DNA from: Marilutibacter aestuarii
GTDB taxonomy: Bacteria > Pseudomonadota > Gammaproteobacteria > Xanthomonadales > Xanthomonadaceae
Length of the DNA: 41,720 nt
Direction: 5' to 3'
NCBI RefSeq assembly: GCF_006546775.1
Contig: NZ_VICE01000053.1
Location: 1-41,720, forward strand
The notes beneath the pieces are model-generated. The model did no database searches and was not told where the DNA came from. It saw nothing but the letters and a program-made list of their open reading frames with translations. A program made the translations under genes and the position numbers. The number at the start of each line of letters is the position of its first letter. Positions within the stretch are counted from its first letter, which is position 1. This document shows positions 1 through 7,676 of this stretch, piece by piece.

Positions 1-91
1 GACACGGCTCCAATGGAGGCGTCTCTCCGGTAGAGTTCGAACGGCAAGCGGGACTTTCAGGCTCGTAGGTGTCTATGAAACCCGGGGCGAT

Positions 92-802
92 TCAATACAT
101 AAGCGGATATATGGTCATTGCCGCCTCACGCGCGGGGGTATAGAGGTCGCCGTCCTTATAGCCTAGAGCGCGAGCCTTGCTACCAATGTCGTTGAACTCC
201 CCCCAAGTCGGCAGGGGTTGATTCGCGCGCTCCAGAGCGCGACTAGTGATAACCCAGCCTGTGTACCGAACCGCTTGGTCTAGCGCATCCAGCTCCGATT
301 GCGTCATTAGCTCAGAGAAGTCATAGAGCCCTGGTAGCTCGTGATCGTCCGGATCACGATGTAAGTTGAATCTCTCAAGTTCGACTGCTAGCTGCTCGGC
401 GTTTCGCGCGAGCCTCTCGCGTTGCTCTCGATACTCGCTGGGGCTCGTTCGTGGCGTAATCGCCCATCTGGCCTTCGCGTTTGCGCAAACAGCCGGCAAG
501 CTGAGGGCAATTGCATCAGTCGTGCCATATCGCGCGTCAATAGCTTTCCATAGCTTTTCAGCCGAAGCGGAGCTTGATAGAGCCCGTGCGCAATCGCTCT
601 CAGGTCCGTGACCGTATTCCGCCGTCTGCCAAAGGTTGAAGGGCAGCCATTCCGGCCCCGTGCATAGCTCCCCGGCTTCCTCGCGTGCCCGTATGTAACC
701 GCCAGCGTGGCTGAATCTCGCCCCAAGTAACCTGCGGGAAAGCTCGCGGTCGTTGGGTGAGTGTCGTGGCGACAACTGCCGCGGCTCATCAGATTCATCC
801 AT
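92..802 (-). CDS. Hypothetical protein, element cargo (236 aa)
   Basis: I do not recognise this protein. The product is soluble-looking, mixed charged and helical, with no signal peptide, membrane segment or catalytic motif that I can identify. The ATG at 802 is chosen because a GGGGAGGG stretch lies about 8 bases upstream; an in-frame GTG at 835 would add 11 residues but has no better ribosome site. It is the last gene of a minus-strand set after the two small genes at 893-1338, about 90 bases behind the second. Codon use is less GC-rich than in the chromosomal genes, which fits acquired cargo. It could be a pair member of the upstream genes or an independent accessory gene. Confidence 0.55.
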   Translation of the reverse strand: MDESDEPRQLSPRHSPNDRELSRRLLGARFSHAGGYIRAREEAGELCTGPEWLPFNLWQTAEYGHGPESDCARALSSSASAEKLWKAIDARYGTTDAIALSLPAVCANAKARWAITPRTSPSEYREQRERLARNAEQLAVELERFNLHRDPDDHELPGLYDFSELMTQSELDALDQAVRYTGWVITSRALERANQPLPTWGEFNDIGSKARALGYKDGDLYTPAREAAMTIYPLMY

Positions 803-892
803 TCGCACACCCTCCCCGCCCCCGAAAGAGTCCACGCCAGGCCGGCAGGGTCACCGGCTTTTCGCCCCGTCGGGCTAGGCGCGGATTGAGGG

Positions 893-1111
893 TCAGTCTG
901 ACCCGCCATGCGACTCAATGTGTTCTCGCTCCAAGAGCTCGTCAACTGAACTCGAAAGCGAATGCATAAGCCCGCCTAGATTCCGCAGCGTGTCCCGGTC
1001 CAGCATGGTGGGTTCGCCTTGGACGTGGATGTAGTCATGCAGCGCGGTGAGCCAAGCTAGATAGACGCCGCTGTCGAATGCCATTGCGGATGGTCCGGGG
1101 TCGGTCTTCAT
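893..1111 (-). CDS. Small hypothetical protein, translationally coupled (72 aa)
   Basis: No family is recognised. The short protein appears mostly helical. Its central segment reads AWLTALHDYIHVQG and its tail is acidic. The ATG at 1111 overlaps the stop of the preceding gene as ATGA, which argues for translational coupling and for this start over the longer in-frame extension to 1162. It sits between a 76-residue and a 236-residue unknown gene on the element. Function cannot be assigned. The overlap makes it likely to be a real gene rather than noise. Confidence 0.5.
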   Translation of the reverse strand: MKTDPGPSAMAFDSGVYLAWLTALHDYIHVQGEPTMLDRDTLRNLGGLMHSLSSSVDELLEREHIESHGGSD

Positions 1112-1338
1112 GGCCGCGGCTCCGAAGCAGGCAGGACGACGCGCCCTTCGTTCAACGTGCAATACGACTCGGTGAGCAATTGGACCGAGGCTTGAAGCGC
1201 CTCCGACGCTTCCCAGAGCGGGCTCCCCGTCACTTCCTCTTCAACAACCTTGGAGACGCAGGTCAGGATCCCTTGGATCTGCGTAAGCCGCGCTACTGCT
1301 GCGTCAATGTCTTGCTGCGTTACTGATTCGATAGGCAT
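1108..1338 (-). CDS. Small hypothetical protein, first of a three-gene cargo set (76 aa)
   Basis: No family is recognised. The protein is helical and acidic, with segments such as QQDIDAAVARLTQIQGIL and a run EALQASVQLLTESY. The start at 1338 is preceded by GAGGAA at a spacing of 6 bases, a good ribosome site, and gives a compact 76-residue product; the longer open frame to 1461 has no such site. Its stop overlaps the next start by four bases (ATGA). It resembles its partner in size and helical character, so the two could bind one another, but this is inference only. Confidence 0.55.
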   Translation of the reverse strand: MPIESVTQQDIDAAVARLTQIQGILTCVSKVVEEEVTGSPLWEASEALQASVQLLTESYCTLNEGRVVLPASEPRP

Positions 1339-1496
1339 GCCGATTTCCTCATGGTTTGAGCTTGCCCCCTTCCAACGCCAATTGGATGGGGGCGGACGGT
1401 ACGCGGTTGGCGTGCCGGCATGAGGACCGGTGGCTCGAAAGCCCCGCGCACCGACCGCCATAGAGAATCAAGCAGCCGCCCTCGACGAATCAAGAC

Positions 1497-1530
1497 AAAA
1501 AAAGCGCCTTGCATCGTCTGATGGGCGCTT
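1497..1530 (-). terminator. Rho-independent terminator behind the 374-residue gene
   Basis: On the minus strand a 7-bp stem (AAGCGCC with GGCGCTT, 15-base loop) runs straight into seven T residues. It lies 100 bases behind the stop of the gene ending at 1630, and separates it from the small cargo genes. Confidence 0.65.
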
Positions 1531-1629
1531 GTGCGCCTCATGATTTCGGGACGCCAATCCCGGCCCACGAATTTGCGTGGACGTTACGATCCTGCGCTCT
1601 AACCAAGCCTGTAGTCAAGTGGCAAACGT

Positions 1630-2754
1630 TCAATCATGGAGGCCGAGCTTCACGTGTGCCAGCAGGCTAGGCTCAACCTCCATGTCTATCGGTAGCTCTT
1701 CATCCCCGCGAAGCGGATCCAATAAGTCGGCCTCCTGAAGCGCCCATGCGAGCCATTCCCTGCTGACATGTTGACGTTGAGCCCCCTCCGCAAGCCGCTC
1801 CTCAATCGCACCGCAAAAGCTCCGAATGCTCCTGGCCTGTTCGTGAAGTGCAGCCGCTTCACAAAGTCGCTGACGCAGTATTTTCGCCCTTTCGGCCTCA
1901 ACCAACACGCTTAACTTCTTGGCCCTACGCTCGTCAATTTGTCTTTGTCGCTCATTCCAGTGGTCCCTCCTTTGCTTTGCGACCAGGCAAGCTTCGATAA
2001 GCGCTCTAGACGCCCCTAAAACCTTTGACTCCATGGGCTCGGATGGAGTGTCCCGAAGCACTGCCGGACCCACCCCATAGTCGCGACCGATCCGAACTCG
2101 AAGATCCCCGGTAGGGACAAGGGTCATGCACTTGCCCCCAAACCCCCATTCATTTGTGCCTATGGTCTGTTTGCGGTGTTCGATCACGTCAATCGTGACC
2201 GTGCCCCCCATGGCCTCAAGTTTCGTTTCTCTTTCTGCAACCCTCCACGTGCCGCCCATCTCTTGGGTCGCACGAATGAGCGCATCGAAGAGCAGCACCG
2301 CTCTATCCAATTGGTCTTTGGAGACGCGGATGTCCAGCACCTTCGAACCTCTCGGCGGCACTAAAATCCCCTTATCCTCAATACCGCTGCCCAACACCCT
2401 TCGTGCCTCTCTCGCCTTTGGACAGGCGCTCTTCCAGTCCTGACGAATCTGCGTGCTCTTTTCAGAGACAGCTGGCAAGAAATCCACCACAGTGCTGTTC
2501 CGGGCGGGCTGGATCCGGAACTCAATCCTGTCGTCCCTGCCGAACTTGTCTAGCGACAAAGGTACAGGGGCCGGCCTCGGCTCCTTCTTCAGCCAATAAC
2601 CCTGCGGCGGCCGGGTCACGTCGTATCTCTTGCAGACCTTGGCCAGTCCAACATCAGAGATTCCGATACTAGAGGCGGCTTGCGGCATAGGCATCGACCA
2701 CACCAAGGCGTGCACCTCTGACCGGGAGAGAAAGACAGTCTTCACCTCGAACAT
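1630..2754 (-). CDS. Hypothetical element protein with HTH-like N-terminus and coiled coil (374 aa)
   Basis: The function is unknown. The N-terminal 60 residues have the pattern RSEVHALVWSMPMPQAAS, then GISDVGLAKVCKRYDVTRPP and GYW. This is a helix-turn-helix-like signature seen at the start of many hypothetical proteins on integrated elements of Proteobacteria. The middle is beta-rich. Residues of roughly 255-310 are highly charged and probably form a coiled coil (KQRRDHWNERQRQIDERRAK). This suggests a DNA-associated protein, but no catalytic motif is visible. No clear ribosome site precedes the ATG at 2754. It lies about 100 bases downstream of the integrase on the same strand and has its own terminator. 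Confidence 0.75.
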   Translation of the reverse strand: MFEVKTVFLSRSEVHALVWSMPMPQAASSIGISDVGLAKVCKRYDVTRPPQGYWLKKEPRPAPVPLSLDKFGRDDRIEFRIQPARNSTVVDFLPAVSEKSTQIRQDWKSACPKAREARRVLGSGIEDKGILVPPRGSKVLDIRVSKDQLDRAVLLFDALIRATQEMGGTWRVAERETKLEAMGGTVTIDVIEHRKQTIGTNEWGFGGKCMTLVPTGDLRVRIGRDYGVGPAVLRDTPSEPMESKVLGASRALIEACLVAKQRRDHWNERQRQIDERRAKKLSVLVEAERAKILRQRLCEAAALHEQARSIRSFCGAIEERLAEGAQRQHVSREWLAWALQEADLLDPLRGDEELPIDMEVEPSLLAHVKLGLHD

Positions 2755-2855
2755 TGTGAAATGCCTCTGGAGGAGAGGCTGAAACTATATGCCCTGCCCG
2801 ATCTTCACGACCGGTCTTAGCCGCCAGCTGAGCCACTTCGGGCTGCTATGCCGCT

Positions 2856-4097
2856 TCAAGCGTGGGCGGAACTCGGTTTGCGAATGGGAGAGACCTTGCC
2901 GCCGGTCATTCCTGACGTGCTGCAGAAGCGCGCCCAATCCGCCATGAGGCGCCCACGGCGCTCCAGCATATCGGTTCGCCGGTAGGCAGCTTCGGTCTTG
3001 TCTTTGATAGTGTGCGCAAGCGCCGCCTCGGCCACGTCACGAGGGTACGAAGTCATGTCCGCCGCCCAGTCGCGGAAGCTGGACCGGAACCCGTGCGCTG
3101 TGAGACCCGGCTTAACTTCCTGTACGAGCTTGAGGGTTGCCGCCGTCGTTATGTGCCGCCCTGGCTTGCCGGGGAACAGGAAGCGCTCAGAGGCCGCTGG
3201 GAGAGCACGCAGCAACTTCATCGCGCTCGGAGACAGTGGCACCCGATGGGGCTTGCTGGCCTTCATGCGCTCCGCAGGAATTGTCCAAATGGCGGAATCC
3301 ATGTCGAACTCGGACCACTCTGCAGCTACGGCCTCGCCTGGCCGCGTGGCAGTCAGGATCTGGAGCCGTAGAGCCGTACTCGCCAGCGTGTCTTTAAGGG
3401 CAAGGGTCGCCATGAACTCGGGAACGTCGGGATATGGCAGGGCGGCACGGTGCGCTACGCGCTTGAGCTTCAACGGGGGTGGAAGCAGCTTGTCCAGATG
3501 CCCTCTCCAGCGCGCGGGATTCTCCCCCGCACGGTAGCCCCGCGCTGTCGCCCAATCTAGGACGGCTTCCATGCGCTGGCGCACACGGGTGGCGGTCTCG
3601 GTCTTGCTGCTCCAGATGGGCTCGAGGGCCGCCACGACCATAGCGGTGTCGATCTGTTGGACTGGCAAGGGCAGAAGCGTGGCCGCGTAGGCATCAAGCG
3701 TGTTCCGCCATTGGTCGCCGTGCTTGGCATTACGCCAGCCAGCCTTGTGGGCGTGGATGTATGCCGTACAGCAGGCACCAAAGGTCTTGGAGCGCGCCTC
3801 CTCAAGCCGCCGCGTCTCGAGCTCTTGACGAGCTGAGTCGATGGGGTCCTTGCCTAGCAGGAGATCCCGACGCAACTCCAGCGCCATGGCGCGCGCCGTG
3901 GCCAAAGTGATTTCCGGAAAGGTGCCCAACCCTTTATCGCGCTGTCGGCCCGTGGAGCGGTCCCTGTAGCGGAAAACCCAGCCTCTAGCGCCGTTCTGGC
4001 GCACATGGAGATACAGGCCGTCTCCTACCCCATAGCGCCCAGGGCCTCGTTTAGCCTTCGCCTCGACGGCCGGCGGAAGTTTCGGAGTCTGTGCCAT
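2856..4097 (-). CDS. P4-type tyrosine site-specific integrase (413 aa)
   Basis: This enzyme catalyses insertion and excision of the element at its attachment site. The N-terminus (about residues 15-90, GVGDGLYLHVRQNGARGW and later GTFPEITLATARAMA) is the DUF4102-type arm-binding domain; a core-binding domain follows at about 105-200. The catalytic set is complete: R252 (TATRPGEA), H335 and R338 (HGFRSSF), H362 (LAHTIKD) and the nucleophile Y372 (AAYRRTD). The length is normal for the family. The ATG at 4097 follows GGGAAGG by a few bases, and GTAGGGACG occurs twice just upstream. It reads away from the tRNA-Ser-like fragment 165 bases behind it. No truncation is seen, so it may be active. Confidence 0.95.
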   Translation of the reverse strand: MAQTPKLPPAVEAKAKRGPGRYGVGDGLYLHVRQNGARGWVFRYRDRSTGRQRDKGLGTFPEITLATARAMALELRRDLLLGKDPIDSARQELETRRLEEARSKTFGACCTAYIHAHKAGWRNAKHGDQWRNTLDAYAATLLPLPVQQIDTAMVVAALEPIWSSKTETATRVRQRMEAVLDWATARGYRAGENPARWRGHLDKLLPPPLKLKRVAHRAALPYPDVPEFMATLALKDTLASTALRLQILTATRPGEAVAAEWSEFDMDSAIWTIPAERMKASKPHRVPLSPSAMKLLRALPAASERFLFPGKPGRHITTAATLKLVQEVKPGLTAHGFRSSFRDWAADMTSYPRDVAEAALAHTIKDKTEAAYRRTDMLERRGRLMADWARFCSTSGMTGGKVSPIRKPSSAHA

Positions 4098-4261
4098 CTG
4101 ATTGCCTTCCCGTCCCTACTCTCGTCCCTACATCATGGGCTGGTTCGTGATGGACTGCAACGGACGGGAACGGACGTCCGACCGCTAATATGACCGTAAC
4201 GCAAGCACATCGCCCCACAATTGAGAACTGGCACGGACCGCAGGAAACCGTAGTTTGGCGG

Positions 4262-4276
4262 ACCCCCTCTCCGCCA
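4262..4276 (+). other. Candidate attachment site: tRNA-Ser 3'-end fragment
   Basis: ACCCCCTCTCCGCCA matches what the end of a tRNA-Ser acceptor stem plus CCA should look like, but no tRNA body precedes it. A hairpin with a T-run starts 11 bases later, as expected downstream of a tRNA gene. The arrangement fits an integration event that left the original 3' end here and rebuilt the full tRNA at the far left end, outside the window. The identity as tRNA-Ser is from memory of the acceptor sequence, not an alignment. Confidence 0.55.
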
Positions 4277-4287
4277 GTTTTGCAAAG

Positions 4288-4312
4288 AACCCTCGCTTGC
4301 GAGGGTTTTTTT
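4288..4312 (+). terminator. Terminator of the displaced tRNA-Ser
   Basis: AACCCTCGC and GCGAGGGTT form a 9-bp inverted repeat around TT, with a run of seven T at 4306-4312. It lies directly after the tRNA-Ser-like fragment and was probably its terminator before the element was inserted. Confidence 0.75.
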
Positions 4313-4629
4313 GTGCCCGTGGAAAAGCGTGCGGCGCAGTCCCCCGTGCATCGCCCCGGGCCCGGGCCCGGCTCGGGCCGCTGACCCGCCATCGGTCGCC
4401 CACGCGCACGCCGCCGCCGCCCGGTTCGGCAAGGAATGGCAGCGCTAGTCATCCGAGGCCGCCCCGCGTCGGCTTTTGCCCCGCCCCGGCAGGCCGCCCG
4501 TTGACCGCGCGCTGTGCGCGCGCGCCCGGCGCCCGCGGGGCATGTCCCGGGGACAGGCACATCCGAACGGGCCTGATCCGGCCTCGGTCGCACCCACTCG
4601 CCAGGCGTCTTCCTGGACGCGAGGGACGC
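4313..4629. other. Gene-free GC-rich junction
   Basis: This 317-base stretch has no convincing gene. It is extremely GC-rich, with alternating GC runs near 4508-4530 and an odd-centred palindrome TGTCCCGGGGACA near 4543. All open frames here lack ribosome sites or recognisable products. It lies between the displaced tRNA terminator and the 3' end of the ToxR-like gene. Confidence 0.5.
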
Positions 4630-5409
4630 TCAACGCCCCCAGGCGAGTTCGCCGCAGGGACTGGCCGCGCGCACCAGTGCGTCGGGACCGCAGCCTCCGC
4701 GGCCGTCGCCGCGGCCCGCGTTGGCGAACACGCCCTGCCACCGCGGCACCTCACTGCGTCCGGCCTCCACCGCCCGCGGGCGCGCGGCGGGATCTTCGGG
4801 CAGGCCCACCCCGGTCGCGGCCTCCTGGGCGATCGCCAACAGCGTCACCAGGGACACCACGCAGCCACCGCCGATGCTCAACCACCGCAGCAGGACGTTG
4901 CCCGGGCCACGCGCACCGCCCCGCGGGCGAAGCCGGCTGGAGGCGGCAACGTCGACCTTTCGCGGCGCCCCGGGCTCGAGAACCGCGGCGGCGACGCGCA
5001 CGGCAGCGTCCTCGGCGGGCACCGGCGCAGCCCCGGACGCGGACGACGGCTCCGGTGGGAGCACGCGTACCGGCTCGGTCGGCTCGAAGACGTAACCGGC
5101 CCGGATCACCGTCCGCAGCCATCCCTTGCGCTCGGGCCCCAATGCCTTGCGCAGCAACCAGGCGCTCTGCGAGAGGTTCGCGTCCTCGACCACCAGGCCA
5201 GGCCAGAGGCGATCGAGCAGGTCCGCGCGATGGTGCAGGGCATGGGGCTCGGCGGCCAGCAGCCACAACAGGTCGAAGGCCCGCTGCGGCAGGCCCACCT
5301 CCTCGCCGGCGATCGACAGGGTCCGATAACACAGGTCCATCCTGACCTCGCCGATCGTGATGTATCGGTGGCCGCTACCGGGCCAGGCGGGCTTGAACCT
5401 CGATGTCAT
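4630..5409 (-). CDS. ToxR/CadC-type membrane-anchored winged-helix regulator (259 aa)
   Basis: A DNA-binding domain of the OmpR/PhoB C-terminal type sits at the N-terminus (about residues 18-110). It has the recognition-helix pattern VEDANLSQSAWLLRKAL and the wing RAGYVFE. There is no receiver domain. A Pro/Ala/Glu-rich linker follows, then one membrane segment at about 171-194 (LLRWLSIGGGCVVSLVTLLAIA) and a short tail of about 65 residues, presumably periplasmic. This layout is that of ToxR/CadC one-component sensors, which bind DNA while anchored in the inner membrane. The start at 5409 has GGAGG six bases upstream; the longer frame to 5460 is less likely. The periplasmic part is short and has no known sensor fold. 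No partner or obvious target gene is adjacent. Confidence 0.8.
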   Translation of the reverse strand: MTSRFKPAWPGSGHRYITIGEVRMDLCYRTLSIAGEEVGLPQRAFDLLWLLAAEPHALHHRADLLDRLWPGLVVEDANLSQSAWLLRKALGPERKGWLRTVIRAGYVFEPTEPVRVLPPEPSSASGAAPVPAEDAAVRVAAAVLEPGAPRKVDVAASSRLRPRGGARGPGNVLLRWLSIGGGCVVSLVTLLAIAQEAATGVGLPEDPAARPRAVEAGRSEVPRWQGVFANAGRGDGRGGCGPDALVRAASPCGELAWGR

Positions 5410-5690
5410 CGACAACCTCCGCGTCGGGCAGGAACGTCTTCCTAAACGCGGATGCCGCATGCCCCCCCACCTCGATCGGCAAATCCGGCCGTCACGTTCA
5501 GTCTCCGCGCCCCCAAGGCGGGATTTTCACGATCCCGCGCACGTTTTGACCCGAACGAGATCAACAAATGATCGAGCCGCAGAAGTCGTGATATCGCGCC
5601 TGACCTATTCCTCGGAGTGTCCACCGGCGTGCAGGCAAGCCCTGCCGCATGCCCACCGGCAAGGGGTCGGCGGGGCGTGCGCGATCGGAG

Positions 5691-5920
5691 GACGCCAGCG
5701 TGCAAACGCCCTACCGCGGCGACCTGCGCGTCGACCTGGTCCGCCTGATGGCAGCGTCTACCTGCTCGCCAACCGATCCGGAGGCGCCACCGACAACATC
5801 ATCGGGAGCGCGACCGTCGATCTGTCGAGCGAAACGCTCAACGGGACCTGGAAGCTGCGCGTGAACGACAACGCCGGCGGCGAGGTGGGCTACATCAACG
5901 AATGGAGCCTCACGTTCTGA
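5691..5920 (+). pseudogene. Frameshifted fragment of a protease P-domain (P/Homo B)
   Basis: Two frames together give the C-terminal three quarters of a P/Homo B domain, the beta-sandwich found after the catalytic domain of secreted subtilisin-like proteases. The first frame (5691-5741) reads YRGDLRVDLV. After a single missing base near 5742-5747, the second frame reads DGSVYLLANRSGG and then NGTWKLRVNDNAGG to a terminal NEWSLTF and a stop at 5920. No protease catalytic domain, signal peptide or proper start lies upstream. It is best read as a gene remnant. A sequencing error could explain the shift but not the missing remainder. A terminator follows at 5985. Confidence 0.75.
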
Positions 5921-5984
5921 TCGGGGCGGGGCCCTGCCCCGCGCCATCCTTGAACCACGATTGATCCAGCCTCGACCCTGGATG

Positions 5985-6012
5985 CCCCGGCGCACTCCCC
6001 GCCGGGGTTTTT
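5985..6012 (+). terminator. Rho-independent terminator
   Basis: CCCCGGCG and CGCCGGGG pair across a 7-base loop and are followed by five T. It lies 65 bases behind the P-domain fragment and probably ended that gene's transcript. Confidence 0.75.
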
Positions 6013-6146
6013 CCTCGCGGTGGCGGTGCCGCGGCAGGCGGGGCGACCCGGGCTACGTTGACGCATTTCCTTGCCACGCGGCCGTTTGCCGCCGATGATT
6101 CCGTTTCTCCTCCAAGAGGCACAATCGCGACCGGCATGCCCATCCC

Positions 6147-6851
6147 ATGATCGAATTCGGACACCTGACGCACGCCGGCCTGCGCCGAGAGCTGAACGAA
6201 GACACCTACTACGGCGATGGCGAGATGGGCCTGTGGCTGGTCGCCGACGGCATGGGGGGCCATGAATACGGCGAGATCGCCAGTGCGCTGGCCCGCGAGA
6301 CCATTGTCCGCGAGGTTCGCGATGGCACGCCGCTGACCCAGGCGATCCGGATCGCCGACGAGGAAATCATCCGCAGCTCGCGCCGCCGCCACGATGCCCT
6401 CCCGATGGGCACCACCGTGGTCGCCGCGCGCGTGACCGGCAACCGCTTCGAAGTGGCCTGGGTCGGCGACAGCCGGGTCTATCTCTGGCGCGACGGCCAC
6501 CTCGCCCAGCTTTCCCAGGACCACAGTTATGTCCAGGAGCTGATCGCAAACGGCGCGATCACCCACGAACAGGCCCGCAGCCACCCGCATCGCAACGTCG
6601 TCACCCAGGCGCTGGGCGTCACCGACCCGCGCAACCTGAACGTGGAAACCATGACCGGCGAACTCCGGCCGGGCATGCAGTTGCTGCTGTGCAGCGACGG
6701 CCTGACCGAGGAAGTCGAGGACACCGCCATCGGCCGCGTACTCGCGCAGCACGACTGCAGTGCCCAGGAATGCGTCGACACGCTGGTCGCGGCGGCCCTG
6801 GACGGCGGCGGCTCGGACAACATCACCGTGGTGCTGGTCCGCAACCACTGA
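6147..6851 (+). CDS. PP2C-family serine/threonine protein phosphatase (234 aa)
   Basis: This Mn/Mg-dependent enzyme removes phosphate from serine and threonine residues of proteins. All PP2C motifs are present: the N-terminal NED with D19; VADGMGG with D34; a GDSRVYLWRDG segment; TQALG; SDGLTEE; and the last metal-binding aspartate in GGGSDNITVVLV. The length is that of the short bacterial Stp/PrpC form, with no membrane tail. Such phosphatases are often encoded next to a Hanks-type kinase, but none is in the window, so its kinase partner is unknown. It converges with dnaQ, with only 17 bases between stops. Confidence 0.93.
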   Translation: MIEFGHLTHAGLRRELNEDTYYGDGEMGLWLVADGMGGHEYGEIASALARETIVREVRDGTPLTQAIRIADEEIIRSSRRRHDALPMGTTVVAARVTGNRFEVAWVGDSRVYLWRDGHLAQLSQDHSYVQELIANGAITHEQARSHPHRNVVTQALGVTDPRNLNVETMTGELRPGMQLLLCSDGLTEEVEDTAIGRVLAQHDCSAQECVDTLVAAALDGGGSDNITVVLVRNH

Positions 6852-6868
6852 CGCCGTCGCGCGGGACT

Positions 6869-7600
6869 TCAGGCCTCGCTGGCCGCCTCTTCGGGCAGCG
6901 GGTCCCAGATCGCCCGTCCGGCCTTCGCGCGCAGGACCTGCAGGCGCGCCTCGTGCGCGGCCAGATCCGCAGGATCGACGACGACGCGCGGGCGCGGGCG
7001 CTCGCTGCGGCCCTGGAAGGCCGCCACCGCATCCGCGGCGGCCTCGGCGGCGCGGGTGTCGCTGCCGAATCCGATCTCTTCCTGGCCCGACGTCAGTCCG
7101 ATGTAGACCTCCGCCAGCAACTGCGCATCGAGCAGCGCGCCGTGCAATTGGCGATGCGCGTTGTCCACGCCCAAGCGCTTGCAAAGCGCGTCGAGCGAGT
7201 TGCGCTGGCCCGGGAAACGCTGGCGCGCGAGCAGCAGCGAGTCCTCGATCGCGCAACGGTCGGACAGCTTGCCGTACTGGCTGCCCGCCAGGCGCAGTTC
7301 GTTGTCCAGGAAGCCGACGTCGAAGGCGGCGTTGTGGATGACCAGCTCCGCGCCGTCGATGAACGCGAGGAACTCGTCGACGATGTCTTCGAACAGGGGC
7401 TTGTCGGCCAGGAACTCCAGCGTCAGCCCGGTGACCTCCTGCGCCCCGGCCTCGAACTCGCAGCGCGGGTTGAGGTAGCGATGGAACGTGCGTCCGGTCG
7501 GCCGCCGCTCGACGAACTCCACGCAGCCGATCTCGACCACCCGGTTGCCGCGTTCCCAGCTCAGGCCGGTCGTTTCGGTATCAAGGATGACTTGGCGCAT
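6869..7600 (-). CDS. dnaQ: DNA polymerase III epsilon subunit, 3'-5' proofreading exonuclease
   Basis: The epsilon subunit proofreads DNA within the polymerase III core. DEDDh exonuclease motifs are complete: D7 and E9 in ILDTETTG, D94 in NAAFDVGFLDN, and H153 and D158 in HGALLDA. The C-terminal 60 residues form the linker and tail that contact the alpha subunit. The length (243 aa) matches E. coli epsilon. It follows rnhA on the same strand with 76 bases between them, the neighbourhood found in E. coli. Confidence 0.96.
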   Translation of the reverse strand: MRQVILDTETTGLSWERGNRVVEIGCVEFVERRPTGRTFHRYLNPRCEFEAGAQEVTGLTLEFLADKPLFEDIVDEFLAFIDGAELVIHNAAFDVGFLDNELRLAGSQYGKLSDRCAIEDSLLLARQRFPGQRNSLDALCKRLGVDNAHRQLHGALLDAQLLAEVYIGLTSGQEEIGFGSDTRAAEAAADAVAAFQGRSERPRPRVVVDPADLAAHEARLQVLRAKAGRAIWDPLPEEAASEA

Positions 7601-7676
7601 CGGTAGTCGGGATCACTCTCTCGTGGGGCGCGGACACGGTATCAAGCGCCCGTCTCAGCAGGCGAGGCGCATGGCC

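Larger units (their letters stand above)
1..4276. mobile_element. Right end of an integrative element inserted at a tRNA-Ser gene
   Basis: The segment from the window start to base 4276 carries a P4-type integrase, a 374-residue protein of a kind common on integrated elements, and three unrecognised small genes, all on the minus strand. Its base composition is visibly less GC-rich than the core genes that follow, especially 1-600 and 1560-2760. It ends at a 15-base stretch resembling the 3' end of tRNA-Ser, followed by a hairpin and T-run. The left end and the intact tRNA should lie outside the window. Element identity is well supported by the integrase; the exact right boundary is inferred because the left att copy is not visible. 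Confidence 0.7.

Noticed and set aside
1320-1568. An 82-codon minus-strand frame ahead of the 76-residue cargo gene
   Set aside because: It runs through the terminator hairpin at 1497-1530 and overlaps the better supported gene in another frame, without a ribosome site.
4100-4200. Short direct repeats (CGTCCCTAC twice, AACGGACG twice) as integrase arm sites
   Set aside because: Only two copies each, short and close together; plausible but not distinguishable from chance without footprint data, so not listed as features.
4255-5445. Long plus-strand frames across the GC-rich junction and the ToxR-like gene
   Set aside because: No ribosome site and Arg/Pro/Ala-rich translation. The minus-strand winged-helix protein with GGAGG is clearly the real gene.
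5910-7256. A 448-codon minus-strand frame opposite the PP2C gene
   Set aside because: The PP2C reading on the plus strand has every family motif; the antisense product is Ala/Val/Asp-rich noise.
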